64,000 bases of DNA from Companilactobacillus versmoldensis DSM 14857 = KCTC 3814. GTDB taxonomy: Bacteria > Bacillota > Bacilli > Lactobacillales > Lactobacillaceae. Shown here in pieces: positions 35,532 to 44,810 of this stretch (positions within the stretch are counted from its first letter, which is position 1; the number at the start of each line of letters is the position of its first letter). The position numbers and the translations under genes were made by a program. Under the pieces are notes generated by a model. That model did no database searches. It saw nothing but the letters and a program-made list of their open reading frames with translations, and was not told the origin of the DNA. The stretch is taken from contig NZ_AZFA01000003.1 in the NCBI RefSeq assembly GCF_001434295.1, positions 1-64,000 of the forward strand, in the 5' to 3' direction.

Positions 35532-37209
35532 AGTTGTTCAATTCCTTTTTAAGACCAGCATCAAAATCACGATGATCTTGTAAATTCTTGATTCGATCAC
35601 TAGTGACTTCAATGATTTTTTGATGTTTGGGAGTCGATAGACTAGCAATCAATTCAGCTTGGTCAGTCGCCTGATAATAGTCGAAACCATAAAGTTTGGC
35701 GACCTGATCAAAATCAATATCTTGAGGTGTTCCAAAGAGTTGCTCAAAATACTCTTTAGCATCGGCCTGTGGCAAGAAAGAGAATATCCCCCCACCATTG
35801 TTATTGATAACAATGATTGTCAAAGAGAGGTCATATCTCTTGGCCATCATCAAGCCATTCATATCATGAAACAGTGCCAAATCACCAATCAACAGGTAGT
35901 TATCACTTGAAAAAGCACTCACGCCAAGGGCAGTCGAAACGACTCCATCGATTCCATTGGCACCGCGATTACAGTATATTTGACGAGTTTCTTTGCCTTG
36001 ATAGAAGTTTTCGAAGTCACGGACAGGCATACTATTGCTCAAAAAAATGTTGGCATCTTCAGGTAAATGCTCATCCAAAATTTGTGGGATCATCAATTCT
36101 GAAAAATCATTTTCGAGATATCTAGTTTGATAGTTGGCTACTTGATGACTTAGCTTCAATAGTCTTTCCGTAAATTGTGGTTCACTTGTTAATCCCTCGA
36201 TAGTCAGTTGTTCGATCAGATCTAACTCGTCGATATCGACAGTCTCATTACTGCTGAGCGTGTGATCGGCTAATCCATTATTGGCCACGTTAATGATCTC
36301 GGTCTCACTTTCGATTGCTTGCAACCATCTGGAAGTCGGTGCTGAAACCAAGGTCCCACCAAATCTGATCACGACATCAGGTCGATAGTCGCTATTTTCT
36401 GATAAATCATAATTTTTGACGATTTGATCAAAGTTAGTGATGACTTCAGGAGAATTTTGACGAATATTAGATAATACATCAGCAATGACGGGAATATTTT
36501 GTTTCTGAGCTAGTGCCAATAACTCTTGATGATAATCTTTGACTTCTGGTCCGGCCAAAATGACTAGCTTACGTCCACTCAAGTGATCGATGAACTTTTG
36601 ATTCAAACGAGTTTCTGAATTGATAGCCGCAATTTTTTTCACGATTGGATCTTCAGTATTTAATTCCGGCATCAGCGGTTTTCTAAAAGGTAAATTTATT
36701 TGAACCGGAGCTATCGGACGCTTTTGAGCAGCTAAGACGATCCGCTGAGTCTCAAAGGTAACGTAATCTTTGATAGTATCAACGGCTGTTTGAAGGTCAA
36801 AAGAAACAAAATCTTTAGTATTTGATCCGTATAATTTCATTTGATCGATTGCTTGAGGTGCTCCAATATTGGACAACTCCATCGGACGATCAGTCGTGAT
36901 GACGACTAAAGGGACCTGTGATAATTTAGCTTCTGCAATTGCTGAAGCATATTCAGTGGCAGCAGTCCCTGAAGTACAGATCAAAGCAATCGGTCGACGA
37001 TTTTTCTTTGACAAACCAAGCCCAAAAAAACTGGCGCTTCGTTCATCAACATCAATAAACAAATTCAAGTCATTATTTTTTGCCATCTCAGCCAATAAAA
37101 TCACCACTGGGGTACTCCGTGAACCTGGAGAGATAACAAAATCTTTGATCCCGGAAACTATCAAAGATTGTAAAAAGATTTTTATATTCTGTGTCAAAGC
37201 CTTGGTCAC
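35512..37209 (-). CDS. menD: SEPHCHC synthase
   Basis: A 565-aa thiamine-diphosphate enzyme joining isochorismate and 2-oxoglutarate. VISPGSRSTPV is the N-terminal MenD signature; the DVDERSASFFGLGLSK segment holds the cofactor Glu; the GDLALFHDMNGL...NNNGGGIF stretch is the thiamine-diphosphate/Mg motif. Length is normal. The start is GTG 37209, 9 nt after GGAGG and 1 base after the menF stop region, so it is in one operon with menF and menH. Confidence 0.95.
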   Translation of the reverse strand: MTKALTQNIKIFLQSLIVSGIKDFVISPGSRSTPVVILLAEMAKNNDLNLFIDVDERSASFFGLGLSKKNRRPIALICTSGTAATEYASAIAEAKLSQVPLVVITTDRPMELSNIGAPQAIDQMKLYGSNTKDFVSFDLQTAVDTIKDYVTFETQRIVLAAQKRPIAPVQINLPFRKPLMPELNTEDPIVKKIAAINSETRLNQKFIDHLSGRKLVILAGPEVKDYHQELLALAQKQNIPVIADVLSNIRQNSPEVITNFDQIVKNYDLSENSDYRPDVVIRFGGTLVSAPTSRWLQAIESETEIINVANNGLADHTLSSNETVDIDELDLIEQLTIEGLTSEPQFTERLLKLSHQVANYQTRYLENDFSELMIPQILDEHLPEDANIFLSNSMPVRDFENFYQGKETRQIYCNRGANGIDGVVSTALGVSAFSSDNYLLIGDLALFHDMNGLMMAKRYDLSLTIIVINNNGGGIFSFLPQADAKEYFEQLFGTPQDIDFDQVAKLYGFDYYQATDQAELIASLSTPKHQKIIEVTSDRIKNLQDHRDFDAGLKKELNNYVKNNH

Positions 37210-37210
37210 T

Positions 37211-38506
37211 CTATTTATCCTCCAAATACTGCAACAATTTAGTCATTGGTTGAAATTTCAATTCTGTCTCTTTAAATTCCGTTGTCCCAACTGAATCGGG
37301 CATGATACCCGCACCAGCAAACATCAGAAAATTGGTCTTATAAACATACATTGATCTGATGGCAACGATCATTTCGCTGTTGTTAGCTAAGGTTATATAG
37401 CCAACTGGTCCGCCAAACAAAGCCCGGCCTTGTGATTCCAAGCGGTCGATCAAATGCAGTGCTGAAGTCAATGGCAACCCGCCTAAGGCAGGTGTTGGAT
37501 GCATCACTGAAATCAGTTTGAAAACATCAGTCTTTGGCTCCACTTGAGCACTGATCGGCGTATATAAATGTTGGACAGTCTGGTTTTTTAGGATCATTGG
37601 TTGTCTTTGATACTGCAAGTTCTCAGCAAATCTGCTGACACGGGTAGCAATCTCATCCACAACGATCTGGTGCTCTTGACGATTTTTATCGTCTTTGAAC
37701 AGTTCAAGAGCCTTGCGGTTGTCCTCAGTTTCACTATTACCTCGACCAATGGTACCAGCAACAGCGGCAGTCCAAAATTGTGTGCCATCTATTTTAAAGA
37801 GGCGTTCTGGCGTTGCACTTACAAAACATTGATCTTTGACCCTCATCATAAAGTGATAGGTCGTTTGATTTAAGGCTCTTAAAGCTTTCAAGGTCTTATA
37901 CCAATCCAGTTCACCAATGATCGTACCCTTTTTGTAACGTCCCAAGACGACCTTTTTTAAAGAATTCGACTGTTTGATCTCAGTAGCTAATTTGTCGACC
38001 TGACGGTCCCACTTTGGATCCAAGTCGACCAAATCAAAACCAGTCATCTTCTTATCTGATGTGGCTAGTTCGATGATCGTATCGAGAACACTTTCCAATG
38101 AATCTTCGGAAAATTTATGCAATTTGATCTCGGTGATAACGGTTTGCTCAGGGGTCACTTTCATAATGATCCGAGGTAAAACGAAAATCCCAGTCTGCCA
38201 ATCTTTGAAGAGTGATTTTGCCTCAAACTTCTCATCGAAAGGAAAACCTCCCAACACTGCGATAGTATCAAGATCTATTTTATCAGGGATCTGACGCTTG
38301 ATATCATCAAACCACTGACTAACTTTTTGCAAATAATTACTATTTTGATCCGGAGAGATCCGCAAAGTACTGCCGATCCCTAACCACTTAGTCGTTTTGT
38401 CACTGGATTCGAAGTAACTGAATATTTCTTGTTGCAAAGCAGCGTAAATCAACTGTTGCATCTTCGTATCGCTGTATTTCCCGTGCATCTGGCGGACATT
38501 CAACAT
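37211..38506 (-). CDS. menF: Isochorismate synthase
   Basis: A 431-aa chorismate-binding enzyme converting chorismate to isochorismate. The catalytic base Lys is in KKVVLGRYKKG, the chorismate-binding core in FVSATPERLF, GTIGRG, HPTPALGG and LFGGPVGYI. It lacks the long extra domains of anthranilate or salicylate synthases. ATG 38506 lies 9 nt after GGAG; a TTG at 38521 would sit inside that ribosome site. First gene of menF-menD-menH. Confidence 0.93.
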   Translation of the reverse strand: MLNVRQMHGKYSDTKMQQLIYAALQQEIFSYFESSDKTTKWLGIGSTLRISPDQNSNYLQKVSQWFDDIKRQIPDKIDLDTIAVLGGFPFDEKFEAKSLFKDWQTGIFVLPRIIMKVTPEQTVITEIKLHKFSEDSLESVLDTIIELATSDKKMTGFDLVDLDPKWDRQVDKLATEIKQSNSLKKVVLGRYKKGTIIGELDWYKTLKALRALNQTTYHFMMRVKDQCFVSATPERLFKIDGTQFWTAAVAGTIGRGNSETEDNRKALELFKDDKNRQEHQIVVDEIATRVSRFAENLQYQRQPMILKNQTVQHLYTPISAQVEPKTDVFKLISVMHPTPALGGLPLTSALHLIDRLESQGRALFGGPVGYITLANNSEMIVAIRSMYVYKTNFLMFAGAGIMPDSVGTTEFKETELKFQPMTKLLQYLEDK

Positions 38507-38535
38507 TTTGGAACACTCCAATTAAAAAATTCTGA

Positions 38536-38568
38536 CAAAAAGGGTTGAGAAATAGCATCTCAACCCTT
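38536..38568 (-). terminator. xylB terminator
   Basis: GGGTTGAGA/TCTCAACCC 9-bp stem with five Us on the minus strand, right after the xylB stop and 30 bp before menF. Confidence 0.85.
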
Positions 38569-38572
38569 CGTT

Positions 38573-40072
38573 TTAGTCGTTATTACGAAAATCGATCAAC
38601 TCATGATTCATCATCTTAGTTTGATCATAAACTTGTGCGTATATATTATATAATTTTTGATATTGTTCAACTTTATCTGGTTCAGGCCAGTAAGTCTTAC
38701 CTTTTTTCACGAATTGGGTCTCACATTGCTCTAAGCTACTAAACCATTTTACTCCAACTGCAGCAATCATGGCAGCTCCTAGTCCAGGTTCTTGAGCATT
38801 TTCTAAGGTTTTGACCTTGGTGTTAAAGACATTAGCTTGAATTTGTAACCAAGTTTCACTCTTAGTACCACCGCCAATTGAATAGACAGTATCAAAATGT
38901 TTCCCATGTTCATGATAAATTTTTAGGATATCGGCATATGAGAAGATCACACCTTCTAAGACTGACCGAACAAAGTCAGATTTGGTATTGATACTGGATA
39001 CTCCAATAAAACTTCCACGGATCTTACTATCTGCGTAAGGTGTTCTTTCACCAACGATATAAGGCGTAAAGATCAAACCATGTGCACCGACTGGCGACTT
39101 ATCAGCTAAATTAGCGAAATCACTCAATGATTCACCATCACCAAATGTTTCGTAAAGCCAGTTCAAACTGTGTCCAGCCGCTAAAGTGACTCCCATTGAA
39201 TAATATTTATCAGGGATAGCATGATTAAAGAAATGTAACTTGCCTTGATAGCCTTGATCATCATTTTCATATTTCAAAACGACACCGGATGTTCCAGTAC
39301 TGATCATGACTTTATTTTCATCCAAGATACCTGCACCTAAAGCTCCAGCTGCATTATCTGCTGCACCAGCGAAAACTTTTGTTTCCGTAGACATCCCTGA
39401 GTATTTTGCATATTCAGAACTTATTGTTCCAACAGAATCAACAGAATTGACTAGTTTTGGACAAATCGACATGTCGATCCCTAATTTGTCACCGATCTCT
39501 TGGCTCCATTGTTTTTTAACAACATCCAAAAGGACTGTCCCAGCAGCATCAGAATATTCCATACTGATGTCACCAGTCATTCGATAACGTAAATAATCTT
39601 TTGGCAACAAAAATGTTTTAGCTTGTTTGTAGATCAAAGGTTCATTTTCTTTGACCCATAAGATCTTAGGTAAGGTAAATCCTTCTAAGGGAACGTTTTT
39701 AGTGATCTTGATAAACTCATCACCGCAAACGTCCATGATCTCCTTACATTGTTTAGTAGTTCTTGTATCGTCCCACAAAATTGCTGGACGTAAAATCTGA
39801 TTGTCGGACCCTAATAATACTAATCCATGCATTTGACCAGAATAACTGACCCCTTCAACTTGATTGAGATCGATGTGGTCCTTTAATGCTAAGTTGACAA
39901 TGGCAACAGTCGTTGCAGTGACCCAATCCTCGGGATTTTGTTCACTGTAACCAGGTTGTGTTTGTGATAGCGATAAGCTAGCACTCTCCTGAGATATTAT
40001 CTGACCTTCCTTGTCCATTACAGAAACCTTCACAGAACCGGTTCCTAGGTCGACTCCCATTACATAACTCAT
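38573..40072 (-). CDS. xylB: Xylulokinase
   Basis: A 499-aa FGGY-family sugar kinase giving xylulose 5-phosphate. The N-terminal MGVDLGTGSVK is the ATPase phosphate loop; YSGQMHGLVLL and AILWDDTRT are the xylulokinase pattern; the C-terminal GGGTKSETWLQIQANVF is the FGGY signature. No xylA, xylose transporter or XylR gene is nearby, so it may serve D-xylulose or arabitol use. GAGGAG precedes the ATG. Confidence 0.92.
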   Translation of the reverse strand: MSYVMGVDLGTGSVKVSVMDKEGQIISQESASLSLSQTQPGYSEQNPEDWVTATTVAIVNLALKDHIDLNQVEGVSYSGQMHGLVLLGSDNQILRPAILWDDTRTTKQCKEIMDVCGDEFIKITKNVPLEGFTLPKILWVKENEPLIYKQAKTFLLPKDYLRYRMTGDISMEYSDAAGTVLLDVVKKQWSQEIGDKLGIDMSICPKLVNSVDSVGTISSEYAKYSGMSTETKVFAGAADNAAGALGAGILDENKVMISTGTSGVVLKYENDDQGYQGKLHFFNHAIPDKYYSMGVTLAAGHSLNWLYETFGDGESLSDFANLADKSPVGAHGLIFTPYIVGERTPYADSKIRGSFIGVSSINTKSDFVRSVLEGVIFSYADILKIYHEHGKHFDTVYSIGGGTKSETWLQIQANVFNTKVKTLENAQEPGLGAAMIAAVGVKWFSSLEQCETQFVKKGKTYWPEPDKVEQYQKLYNIYAQVYDQTKMMNHELIDFRNND

Positions 40073-40198
40073 CTATTTTTATACTCCTCAAAATTAGAGT
40101 GTCTAACTAAGCATAGTTTTCAAAAACTAATTCAAGCCACTATTTTGAGTGACTTTTTATTGTGTTCATGAAGTTCAGCCTCATCACACATTTTTATA

Positions 40199-40252
40199 CT
40201 GCAAATGGTTTTCACCAGTGATATTTTGCAGCCTCTTTGTTTATAGTAAACA
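40199..40252. repeat. Two inverted repeats upstream of xylB
   Basis: In the 195-bp spacer between xylB and pepV, CTGCAAA (40199-40205) pairs with TTTGCAG (40225-40231), and TGTTTA-tag-TAAACA (40238-40252) is a perfect dyad. They could be operators for xylB or, for the first, a pepV 3' hairpin. No clear promoter was fixed. Confidence 0.35.
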
Positions 40253-40267
40253 GTGTATAACATAACT

Positions 40268-41608
40268 TTACTTAACACAAAGACGATATATAGCTTCCGC
40301 ATAAATTTTCATCGCTGTGTTCATATCTTGAATACTCCAGCGTTCATTGACTTGGTGCATAAAGTCCGGTGTAGTAGGCAACATTGCTCCAAATGCCACC
40401 GTATTTGGCATCGTCCGTGCAAATGTGGCTCCACCGGAAATCGTCGGTTGAGATTTCAAATCGCCAGTGACATCTCGATAGGTCGATAACAAAGTCTCGA
40501 CCAACTTGCTATCAGTCGGTACATACAATGGCGCTAAATAGTCAAAATCTTGATAAGTCAAAGTAAATTTTTGCACTGCTTCTTTTAATTGCTTGATCAA
40601 TTGATCATGGTCGATCTTCACGGGAATCCTTAAATCAATCTGTAGCCTAGATTGCTTTGAATCGATCTGTAAACTAGAAATATTAAAGGTCAATCTACCA
40701 GAGACATCATCTGAGACATCCCCTAGTAAATTAGTCCCGTTGGCATCTTCACCAAAAGCTTTGAGAAATTGAAAAGCTTCAATCTTTGGGAAAACATCTG
40801 CCAGAGCGATCCCTAATCGAACAGTTGAATTGATACCTTCGGGGGCATTCATCGCATGTACCGATCGACCCTTAACGATGATCTGATCAACTTCTTGATC
40901 AGCATCAAATTGATGTTCTTCCAAAGATTTTAGTACTTCATTTTGTTTAGGTCCGCGATAAATGGACTGACCAGGCACAGCATTGAACGAATCGACTACG
41001 TTCATCTGTAATTCATCCGATCCTGGACCAACTAAATAAGCTTGTTGAAGACCCTTTTCAGCATAGATCAATGGAAATTCAGCATCAGGAGCAATACCCA
41101 AATCAATAGGACGCTCCTTTTTATTATATTCCGCTAAACAACGCCACAAAGTCTCCTCATCGGTCCCAAAAATAAAGCGGATCTGGTAGGTAAATTTTTG
41201 ACCTGCGTCAAGCAATGCTTTTACAGCATACATGGCTGCGATCGTTGGCCCTTTATCGTCTTGAGTCCCGCGACCAAATAATTTTCCATCTCGTTCCTCT
41301 AAATGATAAGGATCACTATCCCAATCATCTACATTACCGGCGGGAACTTCATCCAGGTGACAAACGAGACCAAAGGTCTTATCCCCTTGACCGACATCGG
41401 CATAACCATAATATCCATCTGGGTCTTCAAAAGTCTTGAACCCCATATCATCAGCAATCGAAAGAATTGTTTCCAGAGCTTTTTTGGGTCCAGGACCAAA
41501 GGGTGCTTTATCGCTCGCTTCACTTAAATACGAAGGGACCGCGATCACTTTTTTCAAATCTGAGATAGCTTGTGATTGGATCCGATCAGTAATAAAGTTT
41601 TCCATCAT
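40268..41608 (-). CDS. pepV: PepV-like M20 metallopeptidase (dipeptidase)
   Basis: A 446-aa zinc dipeptidase that cleaves imported dipeptides. Metal and catalytic motifs: LVCHLDEVPAG, GRGTQDDKGP, GTDEETLWRCL and the C-terminal MHQVNERW. In typical PepV the first motif reads H-x-D-V-V-P; the ligand pair is intact here. A lid domain lies between about 185 and 315. Two adjacent ATG codons (41608 and 41605) are 4 and 7 nt from GGAG. A terminator lies only 27 nt upstream, so either read-through or a promoter inside yfcC DNA must feed it. Confidence 0.92.
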   Translation of the reverse strand: MMENFITDRIQSQAISDLKKVIAVPSYLSEASDKAPFGPGPKKALETILSIADDMGFKTFEDPDGYYGYADVGQGDKTFGLVCHLDEVPAGNVDDWDSDPYHLEERDGKLFGRGTQDDKGPTIAAMYAVKALLDAGQKFTYQIRFIFGTDEETLWRCLAEYNKKERPIDLGIAPDAEFPLIYAEKGLQQAYLVGPGSDELQMNVVDSFNAVPGQSIYRGPKQNEVLKSLEEHQFDADQEVDQIIVKGRSVHAMNAPEGINSTVRLGIALADVFPKIEAFQFLKAFGEDANGTNLLGDVSDDVSGRLTFNISSLQIDSKQSRLQIDLRIPVKIDHDQLIKQLKEAVQKFTLTYQDFDYLAPLYVPTDSKLVETLLSTYRDVTGDLKSQPTISGGATFARTMPNTVAFGAMLPTTPDFMHQVNERWSIQDMNTAMKIYAEAIYRLCVK

Positions 41609-41634
41609 GACACTCCTTTTTTCCTAAATATGTA

Positions 41635-41677
41635 ACAAAAAAGTTCTGAATTAAGCATCTTATCATAATTCAGAACT
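41635..41677 (-). terminator. Terminator between yfcC and pepV
   Basis: AGTTCTGAATTA (41642-41653) and TAATTCAGAACT (41666-41677) form a perfect 12-bp stem followed by six Us on the minus strand. Confidence 0.85.
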
Positions 41678-41695
41678 ATTGAAAAATTTCTTATT

Positions 41696-43204
41696 TTAAA
41701 GTTTTAGCATCGAACAAATCACTAAAAAGACAATCGAGAAGACGAACAAGATCAACATCAATTTCCCAATATATTTTAGCCAAGTGCCGATCCCGACATG
41801 TGCTACAGCCAAGGAACCCATAACGATGGCAGACGTTGGTGTGACTAAATTAACGAACCCTGAGGCAGATTGAAAAGCGGTTACGACTAACGAGCCACTG
41901 ACACCAGAAAACTTGCCTAGAGGTCCAATGATACCCATAGTAGCAGCCGCACAGCCGGAACTTGATGGAATCAAAAATGACATTGGGATATAGAAGATAT
42001 ACGTTAAGGCAATAAAGACTCCTGATGATAATCCTTGCAGGCCAGTTTCTCCAGCATGCAAGATGGTTGCGGTGATATTCCCATCATTCATAACAACTTG
42101 AATACCACGAGCAACCGCCACGATCATAGCAACATCTAACATATCGCCCATCCCAGACATAAAACTATTGATAAAGTCAGTTTCGCTCATCTTGAAAATG
42201 AACATGATCAAAACTGAACCAATCAAGAATAAAGTCGTGATCTCAGTAAAATACCAATTACCCAACGGCAAAATATTGGTGCCGACAAAATCACCTAAGA
42301 ATGGCACATGAGTCAGCCAATGAGTGAAATCATCAAAAATGGTGAACTTAGAATTCAAACTCGTCCAAGGTATCAAACTACAGATCATGATAACGAAGAT
42401 TAAGATGAAAGCAACCAAAACATGTCTTTGTTTAGGGCTTAATTGATCAACAACTTCATGGTCTTTGTCGACGAATTCTTTTAGATCTCTTTGACGACGT
42501 TCAAAAACATATGAATTCTCTGGGTCCTTTTTTACTTTAGTGGCGTAATGCATGACATATAAAATTGAAATAACCAATACACAAATAAAGAAAATCAGAC
42601 GAGAACCGATACCGATACCTGGTGAGATATGGATCGTTTCTGAAGCGACGCCAGTCGCAAATGGGTTGACTGTTGAACCAATACACCCCACTTGGGACCC
42701 GATCAAAGAAATCGAGATAGCAGTGATACTATCATAACCAACTCGGACCATGATCGGAATCAAAATCGGTACAAATGCAATCGTCTCTTCACCCATCCCA
42801 AAAGTCGATCCACCGATGGCAAACAAAGTCATAAGAAATGGTATCAAGACTTTCTCTTGTCCAGCATATTTTTTAACCACTGAACCGATACCGTCATCTA
42901 GCATCCGAGTTTTCGTAGTCACACCTAAGAAACCACCGATGACCAAAATGAATAACGAGACAGAGATAGCCCCGTCGGTGGTTTTAGTACCGAGCATTCC
43001 TTTGATCGGTGCTTCAAAGATATTCCAAAGCCCTTGAGGGGAATTGGCGCGACTTTGATACGTACCAGCAATCACATTGCCGGCCCTAGTCGTTTCATAT
43101 TGACCTGCGGGTATAAGCCAGGTCAAGACTGCCACAACTATTATTAATAAAAATAAGATTGTAAAGGCCGAAGGCATTCGCAATCTTTTATTTAAGTTTA
43201 GCAT
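41696..43204 (-). CDS. YfcC-family membrane transporter
   Basis: A 502-aa carrier with 11 to 12 transmembrane helices of the YfcC/DcuC-like group (anaerobic C4-dicarboxylate or arginine/ornithine-type carriers). MPSAFTILFLLI...LTWLIPAGQY at the start, GGSTFGMGEETIAFVPI and SSSGCAAATMGIIGPLG are typical. The substrate is unknown; the next gene being a dipeptidase suggests peptides or amino acids, but a terminator separates them. TAGGGG precedes the ATG. Confidence 0.88.
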   Translation of the reverse strand: MLNLNKRLRMPSAFTILFLLIIVVAVLTWLIPAGQYETTRAGNVIAGTYQSRANSPQGLWNIFEAPIKGMLGTKTTDGAISVSLFILVIGGFLGVTTKTRMLDDGIGSVVKKYAGQEKVLIPFLMTLFAIGGSTFGMGEETIAFVPILIPIMVRVGYDSITAISISLIGSQVGCIGSTVNPFATGVASETIHISPGIGIGSRLIFFICVLVISILYVMHYATKVKKDPENSYVFERRQRDLKEFVDKDHEVVDQLSPKQRHVLVAFILIFVIMICSLIPWTSLNSKFTIFDDFTHWLTHVPFLGDFVGTNILPLGNWYFTEITTLFLIGSVLIMFIFKMSETDFINSFMSGMGDMLDVAMIVAVARGIQVVMNDGNITATILHAGETGLQGLSSGVFIALTYIFYIPMSFLIPSSSGCAAATMGIIGPLGKFSGVSGSLVVTAFQSASGFVNLVTPTSAIVMGSLAVAHVGIGTWLKYIGKLMLILFVFSIVFLVICSMLKL

Positions 43205-43232
43205 TTATCTAACCCCTATCTACAATGGTTTT

Positions 43233-43261
43233 ATGATACGAGTAATTATCGTAAAAAACAA
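43233..43261 (-). promoter_or_regulatory. yfcC promoter with dyad in the spacer
   Basis: TTGTTT (43256-43261), 17-nt spacer and TATCAT (43233-43238), minus strand. A 17-bp interrupted palindrome TACGA-N7-TCGTA (43237-43253) fills the spacer and is a candidate repressor site. Confidence 0.5.
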
Positions 43262-43300
43262 CAGTTCTGAAGGGTCAAATTGGGAAATTTTAATTTTTTG

Positions 43301-43798
43301 CTAATTATTGGATAAATTTGCTAATAACTTTTTCTGTTCAAGATAATCTTGCTTACGTAAATCAACACGTTTTTCCCAGCCAGAACAGATAAATTTTTCT
43401 TCAGGTGTTTCTGGCACTAATTGTGGAAAATCGACTTGGCCAAATTGACGTAAAGTAATCAAAGTCGAAAAGCTCGTAAAAGCGACGGCCGATTCTTTAG
43501 TTTTCATATCAGTAGCGATTATTTTAGTAAAGACTTCGATGGCTCGATTTTTTGCGCCACTGACATATGAGATAACTCGCAAATAGTCTTTAGTCGTCAA
43601 TGGTTGCCAAAAATTAGTGTGATCGTAATTAGCAGTCGCAAATTTAACATTGACGTATTTGAATGCCGCCAAACCAGCATTCTCATCGAGAATACTGAGC
43701 GTCTTGCCACCAAAAAGCGTTCCTTTGTCATTTAAATCACCATCAAAAACCAAACGGTCACTGATAGCTTTAGTCTGTGCACAAGTTATTTGATCCAT
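43301..43798 (-). CDS. Hotdog-fold acyl-CoA thioesterase
   Basis: A 165-aa YciA/BACH-type thioesterase. LNDKGTLFGGKTLSILDENAGLAA contains the conserved N-x-x-G-x-x-FGG-x-x-L-x-x-D-E active-site segment, with Asp as catalytic residue. It is about 30 residues longer at the C-terminus than the simplest family members. It lies 18 bp behind the FabK-like gene, suggesting a shared acyl-lipid role. Confidence 0.88.
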   Translation of the reverse strand: MDQITCAQTKAISDRLVFDGDLNDKGTLFGGKTLSILDENAGLAAFKYVNVKFATANYDHTNFWQPLTTKDYLRVISYVSGAKNRAIEVFTKIIATDMKTKESAVAFTSFSTLITLRQFGQVDFPQLVPETPEEKFICSGWEKRVDLRKQDYLEQKKLLANLSNN

Positions 43799-43816
43799 AA
43801 ATTTACCCCTCTCGAT

Positions 43817-44710
43817 TTATTGAAACATAGATTCAATGATCTCCTTAGCTGGACGGACTTGGTTGATCTCACCGGCAATCGTCCCCGACATGAACGAACC
43901 AGTTTCCACATTGCCATCATAAACCGCCCGACCTAAAGAACCAACTAATAATTTTTGAGCTTCCGAATCATCTGAACTTGTTTGTTCCATCTGAGCCACT
44001 TTTTCAGTCAACGGAGTTTTCAAACTACGTACCTTGTCTCTCAAACTATTCCCGGTCACGATCGTATCAGTGTCTCCAGCTTTTAAAACTAGTTGTTGAT
44101 AATTTTTAGCAATTGGAGTTTCACGGGCCCCTAAAAAGGCAGTACCTACTTGAACTCCACTCGCTCCCAGAATAAAACTAGCGGCCACGGACCGTCGATC
44201 AAAGATACCACCGGCAGCAATGACGGGCAGATCAACTGAATCAACGACTTGTGGCACTAACGTCATCGTCGTCAATTGACCAATATGACCTCCGGATTCC
44301 ATTCCTTCAGCCACGACTGCATCGACACCGAGATCTTGCATCTTTTGGGCCAATTTAACATTAGGTATGACCGGGATTACTTTGATACCAGCCTGATGCA
44401 AATCGTCAAAATAAGGAGCCGGCGTCCCCGCTCCAGTCATCACTACTGGGACCTTTTTTTCAAGCAAAACTTCAACCAACTGATAAATATTGTCTTGTTG
44501 CAACATCAGATTGACGCCAAAAGGATTATCAGTCTCACGCCTGACTTGATCGATCTGGTCAGATAATCCATCTTTATCCATACCAACTGAAGTCAAAACG
44601 CCCAATCCACCTGCGTTGCTGACAGCACTGACCAATTTGTGAGTTGAGATCCGGGCCATTGAACCTTGGATCAAGGGATATTTTATCTTAAGTAGTTGAT
44701 TGATTTTCAT
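43817..44710 (-). CDS. FabK/nitronate monooxygenase-like FMN oxidoreductase
   Basis: A 297-aa TIM-barrel flavoprotein. YPLIQGSMARISTHKLVSAVSNAGGLGVLT at the start, VVAEGMESGGHIG, VIAAGGIFDRR and LGASGVQVGTAFL are shared by enoyl-ACP reductase FabK and nitronate monooxygenases. No other fab gene is adjacent, so which reaction it does is open; pairing with a thioesterase leans toward acyl metabolism. GGGAGAG precedes the ATG. Confidence 0.85.
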   Translation of the reverse strand: MKINQLLKIKYPLIQGSMARISTHKLVSAVSNAGGLGVLTSVGMDKDGLSDQIDQVRRETDNPFGVNLMLQQDNIYQLVEVLLEKKVPVVMTGAGTPAPYFDDLHQAGIKVIPVIPNVKLAQKMQDLGVDAVVAEGMESGGHIGQLTTMTLVPQVVDSVDLPVIAAGGIFDRRSVAASFILGASGVQVGTAFLGARETPIAKNYQQLVLKAGDTDTIVTGNSLRDKVRSLKTPLTEKVAQMEQTSSDDSEAQKLLVGSLGRAVYDGNVETGSFMSGTIAGEINQVRPAKEIIESMFQ

Positions 44711-44781
44711 AATTTCTCTCCCATTAAATAGCTATACTCAGAATATCATAATTTATTGGATACGCTTTCTTAATAGGAAAT

Positions 44782-44804
44782 AAAAAAAACACCTAACAGG
44801 TGTT
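44782..44804 (-). terminator. pyr operon terminator
   Basis: AACACCT/AGGTGTT stem with a 3-nt loop and eight Us on the minus strand, 7 bp after pyrD. Confidence 0.88.
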
Positions 44805-44810
44805 TGAACA

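Noticed and set aside
36869-37294. 141-codon plus-strand frame over the menD/menF junction
   Set aside because: Overlaps the two real genes and their start signals; no supporting signal.
40199-40231. cre site TGCAAATGGTTTTCA upstream of xylB
   Set aside because: The central CG is missing and both terminal positions fail, so it does not meet the cre consensus.
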